In this document: positions 41,855 to 52,037 of the stretch, in pieces
How the letters are laid out: each line of letters opens with the position of its first letter
How positions within the stretch are numbered: position 1 is the first letter of the stretch
From: Mycosarcoma maydis
Lineage: Eukaryota; Basidiomycota; Ustilaginomycetes; Ustilaginales
NCBI RefSeq assembly: GCF_000328475.2
Contig: NC_026496.1
Location: forward strand, 434,001 to 498,000
DNA length: 64,000 nt
Reading direction: 5' to 3'
Notes under the pieces: generated by a model
What the model was told of the DNA's origin: nothing
The model's input: only the letters and a program-made list of their open reading frames with translations
Database searches by the model: none
Position numbers and translations under genes: made by a program

Positions 41855-42210
41855 GCTGCAAAGCTGGTTGCTTAGTATTCACGATTTGGCCTCGCCTTTT
41901 CCCCTGCTTGCCTGCTTGCCTGCTTCCCTGTTTGTCTCTGTGCCTGTTGATACCATCGGTTGCTTTCTTTTGCTACCTCAATGCATGCCTGTGCTTGACA
42001 CGAGAATCGAATGCAGAAGGCGACGTGAGCCAGCGAAGCACTTGTAGGTTCTTTCTGACGATAGTCACAGAGATTGGCTCTATGTTTGGGTCTCAGAAGC
42101 CAAACCCCTATTCCCGAGTCGTGATTCATGTTGATCGGTTGGTAATCACGTATCGTGAATCGTGAGTTCTTCCGGCTTTTTCGCTTTCAACCCCACACAG
42201 CCAAAATTAC

Positions 42211-42233
42211 AGCACAGCACAGCACAGCACAGC
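42211..42233. repeat. (AGCAC)n pentanucleotide repeat
   Basis: Four and a half units; it is the reverse complement of the unit at 35158-35187. Confidence 0.85.
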
Positions 42234-42356
42234 ATTTCCAATCGAATTTCCACGCACGCATTCACGATTCCCATTTCATCGCAGAAGCGCAAGCAGCAAG
42301 CAAGCAGCAATCACGGATCAAGAATCAGCAAGCACAGACACTCGTGACTCAAAGAG

Positions 42357-42391
42357 CACGGAGCACTGAGCACAGAGCGCTGAGCACTGAA
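42357..42391. repeat. Imperfect AGCACTG/AGCACAG heptamer array
   Basis: About five 7-bp units (GAGCACG, GAGCACT, GAGCACA, GAGCGCT, GAGCACT) in register. Confidence 0.8.
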
Positions 42392-42691
42392 CCACATGTA
42401 AGAGCTTGTGAATCGTACCACCCACTTTACCTCCTCTTATCGGCGCACCTCCATCGTCATCATCATCATCACCCTCACCGCCACCAAACTTGATCGTCAG
42501 CTGTGGCCGACCATCTACGTTTTCATCCCACCCAACGATCTGCTCCGTGACGATACCCGGATTCATCAAAGTACCACTCTGCGCTCGCTCTCCTGCATGG
42601 CAACGCTCTCCATCTTGTAGCATCCCTTCCTAGCCTTTCTAGCGCCAGCATACGATCCGTTCGGATCGTGCACTACCCACGCTGATCCATC

Positions 42692-45600
42692 ATGCCCGCC
42701 GCGGTGGGGCCAGCCAATGGCGCTACCGCCAGCACGTCCAAATCTACCTTCCTATCCGCTAATCATCCACTCAACCTTCGCAAGCAGGCGCAACCCAAGC
42801 TCGACTCGAGCTTCAGCGTAAAGACCTACATCGGCGCCGCCAACGCTTTGCTCGACAAAGCAAGAGCAGCAGATGCACAGGACCAGATCGAGGTTGCCTT
42901 TGTCAACTACCTGAAAGCGGCCAACGTCGCCGCTTTCATCGCAAAACACGATGACTGGCCCAAGATCGCCAAGACGCGCAGCTCCGTCTACCAAGCCTAC
43001 AATGAGCTCATGAAGCAAGCTCCTGCCTTTATCGAACGTACAAAGCGTCTAGAGTCGCAGCTCGCCATCCGCGAAGAACGCAATGCTCAAGCCAGTGCCG
43101 AGATGGCAGCCGAACAGGCGCGCAATGCACAACTTCAGCGTCAGTCTCAACCACCAGGTGACTCGGCTCTCCGCAGCCAGCCTCAAACCACTGCTAGTGC
43201 TCCTTCTGCCGCGCATTCGGACGAAGACCATTCCGACCACGGCACCGACGCTGAGCCCATCGACGACCACCACGCTACAGGTAGACGCACTGGAAGCTCG
43301 TTAGCAGACCGTCTTCAGGCTCTTCGCAATTCAACCACAAGCGACTCTGCAGCGCTACGCAGCCGTGGCCGATCCGACAGCGCCGCCTCCCACTCGGGTC
43401 TGTCGACCACAGCTGCTTTCTCTACGCACCAACTCGACCAAGCATTGCCTGACGCATCTGCCGCCCAACCAACTTTTCCCGATGTACCAACAGCATCCGA
43501 ATTCAGCTCGGCCTATCCTACCATCGACCAGTTCGAGAGCAGTACCACACCACAATCACCAGAAACCTCCAATGGCAGCCATGAGACGGGCTTCCCTGCG
43601 CCACCGACACATGCCGTTGGCAAAGCCAAACGTCCACTGCCCGCGCCACCAACTGCCAGCTCTACCAATGTAGCACGCGAGTTTGCCCTCGCACGCGACG
43701 TTCCAGAACCTTTCGATCCCACACACCAAGCAGCATCGTCCGTACAACCGCATCAGCAGCAGCATCAACATCGTCAGATTGATGGTTTGCCAAACCAGGA
43801 CCCTCACCGATATAGCCTGCAGCAACACAGCTCGCGTTACTCGAGCAGCACTGCAGTGCCCACACAACAGCAGCAACACCAGCAGCACACATCGACTCCC
43901 GTGCACGATTCAGCATCAGCAACCGGCGCTTCCTTCAACGCCACACCGGAACCTCGTTCGCTCATGGTCGGTCCCAAACCAGCCTTGCCCATGAAGAATC
44001 ACATCTCTGTCGAAGAGCTCTTCGGCTATCTCAACCCAGGCTTCCAAGAGTTCACCGATGCCGAAGGCAAACGCAAAATCGGCAAAAAGATGGGCCTCGA
44101 CGTGCTGTTGCTGGATGTACGCAGCCGCTCCGAGTACGAGGCTGGTCGGATTTCGGGCGGCAAGACGGTCTGTATTGAGCCCATCACGCTCCGGGAGGGT
44201 ATGAGCTCGAAAGACATCGAAGACAAGCTTGTGCTCTCGCCTCCAGATGAACAGTCGGCTTTTACTTGGCGCAATCGCTTCGATCTGGTGGTGCTGTACG
44301 ACCACAATCTTCGATCACTTCGTGGCAGCACCTCGGCTGATAAGATCCCGCAAGATCCAACGGCACAGGCTAGAATGGACATCTTGATTCGCGCCATCTA
44401 CGAGAATGAGTTTACAAAGACATTGTCGCATCAACCGGTTCTGTTGGTTGGAGGATTCGAGCGATGGTCGCAGAAGTTGGGCGACAAGTTGGTGGTGCGA
44501 AGCAGCTCGACGAATGGTGCAAACGCGCATGTTTCCAGGACCAGCATCTCCTTTGAGCCGGGGACACGCTTTCCGACAGCCGACGATCCAAGCATTCGTG
44601 GCGTAACTGCCGAGCAGGCACGCGAGCAGGAGCTGAAACGCGCTAGAAGGCAGCAGCAGGTGTTGGCCGACGGCGTCTCTTCGCCATCGACGTCAGCGTC
44701 GGTGCCCGCGTCTCCATCCGAATCGTCGAGGACGAGTATGCAGCCTGGAGGTATCTATCCGAGTCGAGCGACAAATGGCGTCCATTCTCCGTACCTGGCA
44801 GGATCGTTCGATGGCGGATACGCGGCTCCGTCGCTTCCGGCACGCGCATACCACGGTGCACCCTCGTTGCCACCTGCGGCAGCGCATCGGCCTCCTTCGC
44901 GCTCCAACTCGTCATCCACATTCGACTACCCGCAACTCAAGCCCAGCGCTACCAACTCGCCGTACGGCATGATGACGGCACCACAACCTCCACCGATCGC
45001 GGCATCGTCAGCTACGCCGTCGGCCGCCACCACAAGTTCGCGAGATCGCTCGGTTGCGTCCACGCCAGCAACGCTGACTCCTGGCGTCGGATCAGCGGCG
45101 GGTAACGATGCTTCGCGTAAACGAGTCATGGCTCCTAGCTATGCGGGACATGTGCAAGCGTCTCGCGTCTACTCGACGCCGAACCGCAACATCGATGAGA
45201 TCAAGATCGGTCTCACGGGTCTCAAGAATCTGGGCAATTCGTGCTACATGAATTCGACGCTTCAGTGCTTGTCGGCGACGATCCCGTTGGCACGCTTTCT
45301 GCTGGATGGATCGTACAAGACAGCAATCAACCGAACGAATCCTCTAGGTACGCAGGGGCAGCTGGCCACGGCGTTGGCCGGATTGGTGCATGTGATGTGG
45401 GGTGAGAAGTACGCGTTTGTTTCGCCGGTGACGTTCCGCGAGGCGATGGCGAGGTTCGCGCCGTCGTTTAGAGGGTATGATCAGCATGATTCGCAGGAGT
45501 TCTTGGCTATATTGCTGGACGGATTGCATGAGGATTTGAATTACGTCACAACGAGGCCGGCGGCGATCGAGATGACACCGGCGCGGGAGAACGAGTTGGA

Positions 45601-46288
45601 AACGTTACCGCAGCAGATTGCGAGTATCAAGGAGTGGGGGATTTACAGGATGAGGAATGACTCGTTGGTGGTGGATTGGTTTCAGGGACAGTTTAGGAAC
45701 AAGCTGACGTGTCTCACGTGCGGCAAGACGAGTACAACGTACGAGGCGTTTACCTACTTGAGTCTGCCGGTGCCGAGCGGGAGGGGCGTAGGCAAGGTTG
45801 CGCTCCAGCAGTGTTTGGATGCGTTTGTTCGGGAGGAGGTGTTGGATAAAGGTGATATGTGGAACTGTTCGCGATGTAAGAGACCGCGCAAAGCGACCAA
45901 GCGTCTCTCTATATCAAGACTTCCAAGGGTGCTGTTAATTCATCTCAAGCGGTTTTCGTTCAAAGGCCCGTTTACGGACAAGATCGATACAACGGTCACA
46001 TTCCCCGTCAACACAGCGTTGGATCTGACGAATTACATGCCGCCTCCATTGCCGCCCGGTGCTGCCGCTGCTGCAGGCGTAAAGGAGAGCTTAAGTCAAC
46101 AGCCTCCGTACTTGTACGACCTCTACGCAGCGACGCATCATTTCGGTAGCCTCAACACGGGCCATTATACCGCAACCGTTAAGAGCGCTAACGACTGGTG
46201 GTATTGCGACGACAGTAGAATCACCAAGGGCGACACATCACACTTGGCAGATAATAGCGCCTACGTTCTCTGGTTCAGGCGCAAATGA
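42692..46288 (+). CDS. DOA4: Ubiquitin-specific protease with MIT-like and rhodanese-like domains (Doa4/USP8 type)
   Basis: One exon, 1198 residues. Residues ~25-115 are helical with LLDKARAADAQDQIEVAFVNY, like the MIT domain of USP8/Doa4 relatives. A disordered Pro/Gln/His-rich part follows, with KRPLPAPP (possible SH3 ligand). Residues ~437-590 are rhodanese-like (VLLLDVRSRSEYEAGRISG); the active loop reads LYDHNLRSL without the catalytic Cys, so it is a binding module. The USP domain spans ~835-1197: Cys box GLKNLGNSCYMNSTLQCL with Cys851, zinc-ribbon Cys1007/1010 and Cys1059/1062, and His box LNTGHYTATVK with His1158. Doa4 removes ubiquitin from cargo at endosomes before multivesicular-body sorting; USP8 is the animal counterpart. 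Confidence 0.92.
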   Translation: MPAAVGPANGATASTSKSTFLSANHPLNLRKQAQPKLDSSFSVKTYIGAANALLDKARAADAQDQIEVAFVNYLKAANVAAFIAKHDDWPKIAKTRSSVYQAYNELMKQAPAFIERTKRLESQLAIREERNAQASAEMAAEQARNAQLQRQSQPPGDSALRSQPQTTASAPSAAHSDEDHSDHGTDAEPIDDHHATGRRTGSSLADRLQALRNSTTSDSAALRSRGRSDSAASHSGLSTTAAFSTHQLDQALPDASAAQPTFPDVPTASEFSSAYPTIDQFESSTTPQSPETSNGSHETGFPAPPTHAVGKAKRPLPAPPTASSTNVAREFALARDVPEPFDPTHQAASSVQPHQQQHQHRQIDGLPNQDPHRYSLQQHSSRYSSSTAVPTQQQQHQQHTSTPVHDSASATGASFNATPEPRSLMVGPKPALPMKNHISVEELFGYLNPGFQEFTDAEGKRKIGKKMGLDVLLLDVRSRSEYEAGRISGGKTVCIEPITLREGMSSKDIEDKLVLSPPDEQSAFTWRNRFDLVVLYDHNLRSLRGSTSADKIPQDPTAQARMDILIRAIYENEFTKTLSHQPVLLVGGFERWSQKLGDKLVVRSSSTNGANAHVSRTSISFEPGTRFPTADDPSIRGVTAEQAREQELKRARRQQQVLADGVSSPSTSASVPASPSESSRTSMQPGGIYPSRATNGVHSPYLAGSFDGGYAAPSLPARAYHGAPSLPPAAAHRPPSRSNSSSTFDYPQLKPSATNSPYGMMTAPQPPPIAASSATPSAATTSSRDRSVASTPATLTPGVGSAAGNDASRKRVMAPSYAGHVQASRVYSTPNRNIDEIKIGLTGLKNLGNSCYMNSTLQCLSATIPLARFLLDGSYKTAINRTNPLGTQGQLATALAGLVHVMWGEKYAFVSPVTFREAMARFAPSFRGYDQHDSQEFLAILLDGLHEDLNYVTTRPAAIEMTPARENELETLPQQIASIKEWGIYRMRNDSLVVDWFQGQFRNKLTCLTCGKTSTTYEAFTYLSLPVPSGRGVGKVALQQCLDAFVREEVLDKGDMWNCSRCKRPRKATKRLSISRLPRVLLIHLKRFSFKGPFTDKIDTTVTFPVNTALDLTNYMPPPLPPGAAAAAGVKESLSQQPPYLYDLYAATHHFGSLNTGHYTATVKSANDWWYCDDSRITKGDTSHLADNSAYVLWFRRK

Positions 46289-47000
46289 TGCGAACAAGCG
46301 TCACACAGAATCCAGTATTCATCCAATCGCGGTACCACCCCTATGGTGTTGTGTGCGTTGTGGCAGCGACAGTTTGAGCGCGAGGCGCCAGTCCCGATGC
46401 ACGCACTTGCGCAGCAACGACGTGCGCGCAGCATGGGTCGAGACAAGCTACACGAGCTCGCTGGCTTGATGCTTTTGTGTTGTTTGTACAGTACTGAAAG
46501 TCACGAACCGGCAACTGAGCACGTCGCCGAGTGCACGTCATCACGTACGATGCGCAAAGCTGTTGGATGTATGTTGGGCTGCGGGGCGCATCCGCGGATG
46601 CGAATGCGGATGTGGAGTGAATGCGCGGTATACAGACGTGCGCTTGATCGAGCTGTGCGGCACGGCGCAAAGGTGGGTGCAAGCAAAGTGGGTGGCGAGA
46701 GAATAAGTGCTGTATCCGTCGGAGTGCGGTGACGCAGAAGCGCAATGCGCACGATGGCGGAATGAAACAAAGCGGCAGCATGGTGAGCGTAGTCGATGAA
46801 GCTATCTGAGAACAGGCGCAAGATGCTCGTACCTAGAGTTGCGCACTTGAAACATTCACGATTGACATTGACGACTGTGGACGTATGCCAAACAAGCCAA
46901 GCGGCGGAAGCGGGTACAAAACAAGTAGATTCGCCTGTGCGTCTTATACGACATGCTCGATCTGTTGCACTGAAACGTACGCGATCAAGGATCATCAACC
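46289..47000. other. Intergenic, 712 bp
   Basis: Poor in heptamer units. ORFs on both strands (about 46340-46780) are Arg/Cys-rich readings without a domain. It presumably contains the promoter of the zinc-knuckle gene. Confidence 0.55.
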
Positions 47001-47942
47001 ATGTCGTCTGCACAGTCGTGCTCAGGTCAAGCGGACGTATTGATCGTCCAGGACGACCCACCGCATCCGTCCGGTCGCGACCGACGAGGTGTGCTTATGA
47101 TTCCAACGCACGACAAGCCTACGGTGTGCTGGAACGAGCTCAGCTACGCGCTAGCCTCGATTCACGGCGGAGTGAATCCCAACGTGGTCCGCTACCGTCT
47201 CCCTGCACGCCTCAGACTGCAAGAGCGCCAGCGAGCACCAGTCGAGATACAAGCTGCCTTTGCCAACTCGTTCCCAAATCGCGCGTTACCGCATGTGCGT
47301 GTGAGCCCGAGCCGATTCGGGTTCAAGTACCTGGACATCGAAACGCCCTTGGACAACGTTGCAGCGCAAGACATTATCCGCGCTGCGCGGAACGACAAAT
47401 GGCGAGTCAACGCGAGCGTGATTGGCGAACCCTTATTTGTCGGGTTCCACACAGCCAGCATGGTCCACGCGATCCGGTTCGACAAGATCCCGCACGACGA
47501 TCTGCAAGCGTTTCTCCACTTTGTTCCCGAGCTTTTCAAGCTGATGGAGCCGTCGATTGACATCTCGATCGTCGACGTATGGAGAGTGGAAAACAGAGTG
47601 ACGCTGAACAGCGCACTCCAGCAAACGAACCACTGGGTGTTTGGTGGCAGCATTCTCGTGCTTTTCGGCTTAGCTGCTGTGCCCGCCTCGGTACGTGTGG
47701 CAGATCTCGTCCACAAGTGGCCGGGCTGGTACATGTGGCGCGCAAAGAGCGTCATCAGCCTTGTCTTCCCTGGTCGCTACGAATACTGTACGTTTTGCAA
47801 GTATACCGCGCAGAACGAAAACGGAAACCAGCATCAACGCCATCTGACACACAAGTGCCGAAAGCTGGTGTGCATGAAATGTGGCCTTACCGGTCACTAC
47901 GACAGTGCATGCCCCACAAGTGCGTCAGTTCGGCGCCGGTAG
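47001..47942 (+). CDS. Orphan CCHC zinc-knuckle protein, retroelement Gag/ORF1-like
   Basis: Intact 313-residue ORF from the ATG at 47001. The C-terminus has a perfect CCHC knuckle, CMKCGLTGHYDSAC (C-x2-C-x4-H-x4-C, about residues 291-304). It is preceded by YCTFCKYTAQ...HQRHLTHKC, a second possible zinc site. The middle (residues 60-260) looks like a folded alpha/beta domain, with FGFKYLDIETPLDNVAAQDI and WRVNASVIGEPLFVGFH, but I do not recognise it. The layout (fold plus terminal knuckle) is that of a retrotransposon Gag or LINE ORF1 product. No reverse transcriptase, endonuclease, LTR or poly-A tail lies next to it. It may be a remnant, a domesticated Gag, or a cellular RNA-binding protein. 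Confidence 0.75.
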   Translation: MSSAQSCSGQADVLIVQDDPPHPSGRDRRGVLMIPTHDKPTVCWNELSYALASIHGGVNPNVVRYRLPARLRLQERQRAPVEIQAAFANSFPNRALPHVRVSPSRFGFKYLDIETPLDNVAAQDIIRAARNDKWRVNASVIGEPLFVGFHTASMVHAIRFDKIPHDDLQAFLHFVPELFKLMEPSIDISIVDVWRVENRVTLNSALQQTNHWVFGGSILVLFGLAAVPASVRVADLVHKWPGWYMWRAKSVISLVFPGRYEYCTFCKYTAQNENGNQHQRHLTHKCRKLVCMKCGLTGHYDSACPTSASVRRR

Positions 47943-48544
47943 CATGGCAGAACATGTCGAGATATGCATGCGTCGTACTACGCTCACGTGGTTGACACTT
48001 GTTATCCTAGCCTAAATCCAAGAGACATCACTCACGCTTTCGCCGAGAACCCAGGAGAGCCAGTACCGTTGCGTTTGTGTGATTCGTGAATGACCTTGAT
48101 GTGCTGCTTGTCGACACGCCACGTTGCGACGAGGGGTGAAAACTCCTGGCATGGACACGCAAGAGATGGCGCTCTCACCTTTGCAGCGAGCACTCATGAC
48201 TCGCGCACACATGGCGCGACCGACATGCAAACACAATCACGGATGCTAAACCGTGGCGCGTCACTTTCACGCCTCAGCGAGCTCATGTCTTTCATCTGGA
48301 CCAATACGAAACCTCAAGGGGGACGCAAGCTGACAAACAAGTCAGAACGAGAGCCGACAAGGAACAGCAAACGAGCAAGCTGAAGCTCCGCACAAAGCAC
48401 TCAGCTCGAGCGGCAGTGCAGCGCATCACATTTCTCGCATAGCCAAGCGACACGAATCACGAATGCATCTTGCTCATCATCTGACATATCAAACGACATT
48501 TCTCAAACGTGCGCAGTCTACAAAAGCTCGGCATTGCCAAAAGC
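47943..48544. other. Convergent intergenic region
   Basis: 602 bp between the zinc-knuckle gene and RTF1, both ending here. One heptamer pair lies at about 48452-48465. No RT-like sequence or terminal repeat is seen. Confidence 0.6.
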
Positions 48545-50341
48545 TCAGAAGTCACCCAGATCCACTTGGACAAGTGTCGAATAGTTCTTGACCGCAACAA
48601 AGCCATTCCCCATGCCACTCTGTCCCACCTTCGCATTGGTCAACTCGACACCACCGTCTTTGTGCTCTTGACTGTGCTGGTCTTGTGATTCGGCTTGCTG
48701 CTGCGAGGCGGCTTTGGCGGCTTGCATGGCGGCAATCTTGTTGTTTCTGGCTTTGCGTTCGACGTCCGACTGCTTGGAACGGTCTAGGGCGCGGTTTCGT
48801 ACGTTGACCTGCACGAGCCTTGCTTCCAAACTCTGTGCTGCGACGGCGTCCTTGGTACCGATCGGAGTGGCGACACCGGGAGTACCATTCGCTCTGGGCG
48901 AGTCGAATCCAGCAGTAGCACCCAGCGCAGTGCGTCCACCCATGACACTGATTGCTTCAACCCTCAACTTTTTCTTGGTTTCCAACATCTTGCCGATATC
49001 CTGTTCGGTCAGTGGGCTCGTGAAGAACTTTTCCAGTTCGTCGGCTTTCCTACTCACAGCGCCCTTTTTGGGCAACTTGCCGCCACCGGCGCTGCCTTTG
49101 GAGGACTTCACAAACGCGATCCATCGCTCACGTTCGGACTCGGTGAATTCTCCACGCGAGAGCATGTCGATTCGTGCCTCGTGTTCGTTGCCCGCATGCT
49201 CAAAGACGAGATACACGTTGCACCACTTACCGGAGCGATCGGCCGAGAGGTCGTAGAACTTGCCCGGTTTCTCAATGACATCGCTCACCTGGTGGATGCG
49301 GTAGACGGTTTCGGTGCGTCCCGGTTGCGAGTCTGATGGACGTGTGCCCCAGGAAAAGCGGATAAAGCTTCCGGTGAGCACGTCGCGCCAGCGTGGAGCG
49401 TACAGTCGAGATTCGATCTGGTCGCGTGTGACACGTGCGGCATTGAGGTCCGACAGCGAAGGTGGATCGGAAGAGTCTCGAGCAGAAGCGAGGTCTTTTG
49501 CTGCAGAAGCGGTGGCGAGTTTGGTGCGACGTGGGTAATCTTGTTCGTCTGAATAGTCAGAGTAAGACACTTCGGATGCGGAATCGGAAGCGTAACTCCT
49601 TCGATTGCGCGATTTCGACTTTTCCGTAACCTCGTCGTCCGAGTCGGCTCCAGTTCGAGAGATGCCAGCAGCTTTCTCCTTCCTCTTTTTTCTGAGTTCC
49701 GACAACTTGGCCGATTTCGCATCTGTCTGTCCCGGCAACTTTTTCTTCCTGCTCTTGGCTGCTGAAGCCGCACCACTTCCGTATAGGAAATCGCTATCTC
49801 CATCTTCTTCCTCTTGACCCGCGTCGCTCTCTTCGCTGAGCGAGTCGTCTCTCTTGCCACCTCGAACAACACGCTTCTTACTCGCTGCTTTCCTCGTCGC
49901 TCCCGCTGCCGCTTTTTGCGCTTTTACGAGCGCAGCCAACTCAAACTTTTGCCTTCGCTCGTTGATCTCGTCCCTTCTTCTGGCGAGGATATCTTCCCGA
50001 TCCAACTCGTTCATCGACATGAGCTCTTCCATATCACGAGCCGACTTGTAGATCCCCTGATACGGATACGGATCGCGTCGTTCGTCGGCGGAGGAAGAGC
50101 CGGCAGCATCGTCGTCGGAACCGGGAGCGTCGGCGTCGGAACCGGAGGCGGACTCATCCAGAAGATCGAGCCGACGCTTCTTGGCCAATGAGGACGAAGA
50201 AGCCGATGGCTTCGAGTCGCGTTTCGAGCCGGTGCGCACAACACGATCGTCGTCATCGTCCGACGAAGAGAGATCGATGTTCTTGCGACCAGATTCACCC
50301 GCTAGCGCGAGCAGTTCGTCGTCCAAACCTCCACCTGCCAT
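48545..50341 (-). CDS. RTF1: Rtf1, Paf1-complex subunit with Plus3 domain
   Basis: One exon, 598 residues, starting MAGGGLDDELLALAGE. The N-terminal half is highly charged, with acidic/Ser patches (SSSDDDDD) and Lys-rich stretches. RDPYPYQGIYKSARDMEELM with the following MNELDREDILARRRDEI is the conserved Rtf1 N-terminal segment. The Plus3 domain (about residues 300-430) includes LNAARVTRDQIESRLYAPRW, FIRFSWGTR and VYRIHQVSDVIEK. A C-terminal coiled-coil part follows (VNVRNRALDRSKQSDVERK). Rtf1 in yeast and animals binds Spt5 through Plus3 and stimulates H2B ubiquitination during RNA polymerase II elongation. It is nuclear. Confidence 0.93.
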   Translation of the reverse strand: MAGGGLDDELLALAGESGRKNIDLSSSDDDDDRVVRTGSKRDSKPSASSSSLAKKRRLDLLDESASGSDADAPGSDDDAAGSSSADERRDPYPYQGIYKSARDMEELMSMNELDREDILARRRDEINERRQKFELAALVKAQKAAAGATRKAASKKRVVRGGKRDDSLSEESDAGQEEEDGDSDFLYGSGAASAAKSRKKKLPGQTDAKSAKLSELRKKRKEKAAGISRTGADSDDEVTEKSKSRNRRSYASDSASEVSYSDYSDEQDYPRRTKLATASAAKDLASARDSSDPPSLSDLNAARVTRDQIESRLYAPRWRDVLTGSFIRFSWGTRPSDSQPGRTETVYRIHQVSDVIEKPGKFYDLSADRSGKWCNVYLVFEHAGNEHEARIDMLSRGEFTESERERWIAFVKSSKGSAGGGKLPKKGAVSRKADELEKFFTSPLTEQDIGKMLETKKKLRVEAISVMGGRTALGATAGFDSPRANGTPGVATPIGTKDAVAAQSLEARLVQVNVRNRALDRSKQSDVERKARNNKIAAMQAAKAASQQQAESQDQHSQEHKDGGVELTNAKVGQSGMGNGFVAVKNYSTLVQVDLGDF

Positions 50342-52037
50342 TGTGCGAAGAAGCGATCAGAAGGAGTGGCTTGTGTCGGGTTGTTTTGTGTTCCTAGATT
50401 CGGGCTAGCGAGTCGAAGAGCTGTGCGCGGCACCCACAGCGAGCTGGACGATGGTATTGGTCAAAAGATACCAGTTCACCATTTCGCATCATGAATTCAT
50501 TTGCCGAATCGTGTTTGGGACGCTGCCGCTGCGCATCGCATCGAACAGTCACGGAAATCGGTTTTTATCGCGCGAGTCGTGCCGAGCATGGTATCTCGAA
50601 TGCGAGACACCCAGCACGGAACACGGAACACGGAACACGGAACACAGTTTCGTTGTGCGTCATTTTCCGCGCGACACGCATTAATACTGTATTAAGTTAA
50701 CAATCGTTACAGGCGCCGTAGTGCCGCGAGGTGGCACGTGTCGGGAACTAAAGGACTTATTCCCGACAGGGGTTTTGGAGCCAGAATTCGGCTGCCATGC
50801 GCAGGTCGTGTGTACAGAGCACACACTTTATAAACATGAGTTCCTTGTTGTGGATGATACTTTTCTTTCACCTTACTATCTACTCGCCATTGCGACTACT
50901 ATCTACTACGTCACAATTGGTTCGACCAGTGCAGCAATCTAATACATTGCTGCCACATATGCTTGTGCCTCGTGGCCTGTGGATCAGTGTTATTGAACGT
51001 CAGAACCTTGACTGACACTGCAGACGGAGCCTCAACCGTTGTGGTTGAACCTGAACCGTCACCAGACATCCTGTAGCAGTACACCGTCGTCAGGAACGCT
51101 CACGAGGTGTACTGAACACCATTCAGAACCGAGCTACGCCGCAACTCTGCTGGGTGGAGCGTTCATCGCAACCAGCCGATACCGAGTCCTAAGCACGCAT
51201 CTCTCTCAACTCATTGCGCCTCATGCACACACTGTGGTCTTCAGGCACAGGACTGTGGCATCTCGCTCGTCTCTCTTGAGCCTTGGACCCTTTGCTTCTA
51301 CACTGGTATCTGCCTTCCAAGCTACTACATGACAGGAGGATCGCTTCTCACCTGAAACAACAAGCCGAAACATCAGCGCCTTCGACTGTCGTCCCGAATG
51401 TCAACCTTGCTGTCCTTCTCTTATTGTGTCCTTTCCGTCGGTTAAGAGTCGGTGTTGGCCCCCGGTTCATTTGACAACGCGAGTGTCAGAATAGTTCAGT
51501 AGATCCTGTTGTCGGCTGTCAATCTCGGCAATGGGCGTGTCGCACGAGCCTCTCCTTGGTCGCAGGTCGTATCAACAGGAAGTTCGTAGAGATCCATAGT
51601 CAGCAACAGATCGTATCAGTGTGCCATTCGAAAGAAGGTCATGTTGGTCCAAGCGTGTGGCAGTGAAAGCCGAGGCTCTGCATCGAGTGACTTGCCCGCC
51701 ACGTTCAGCAGCGAGATCGGGCGATACGACGTGGCGAGCCGCATGTCGCGGTGGGCGCGTGGTTTTGCGCATCTCGCTCTTTCGACCAGCCTGTTCATGT
51801 GTGCGAAGCCAGAGGCGGTGTGCGCATGACTAGCGGCTGGCACAGCAGCGTGTTTTGGACTAGTGGAGTTCAGAATTGCCGCAGCCACGATCCAAGGCAC
51901 AAGAGTGGCATGGTCTCGCAGCGCCTGCTCAAAGCCGTACACGTAAAAAGATCCTAAACTCGTGACATTCGTGATTCGGAAACGATTGCTAACACTACAG
52001 GCAAAGTTAACGTTTGTACGGACGCAGGTACCAAGTA
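50342..52037. other. Intergenic, 1.7 kb, with hairpin-forming sequences
   Basis: An AACACGG array at 50614-50646 lies in the RTF1 promoter side. Three small hairpins sit at about 50721-50826. The rest (50830-52000) has no recognised protein; ORFs reach 141 residues on the minus strand without a domain. Confidence 0.55.
50614..50646. repeat. (CACGGAA)n 7-bp repeat
   Basis: Four and a half units in register, upstream of RTF1. It is another 7-bp period unit distinct from ATTCGTG. Confidence 0.88.

Larger units (their letters stand above)
41855..42691. other. Intergenic/leader of the deubiquitinase gene
   Basis: 837 bp with a CTGCTTGC repeat (41906-41930), heptamer units near 42150-42168, an AGCAC array (42211-42233) and an imperfect AGCACTG array (42357-42391). 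The last 200 bp are C/T-rich. No gene is seen. Confidence 0.6.

Noticed and set aside
46796..47560. 254-residue ORF overlapping the zinc-knuckle gene
   Set aside because: Other frame of 47001-47942; no domain, and the zinc-knuckle frame is clearly better.
47943..48544. LINE reverse transcriptase remnant behind the zinc-knuckle ORF
   Set aside because: None of the frames shows RT motifs; the region is short and bounded by RTF1.
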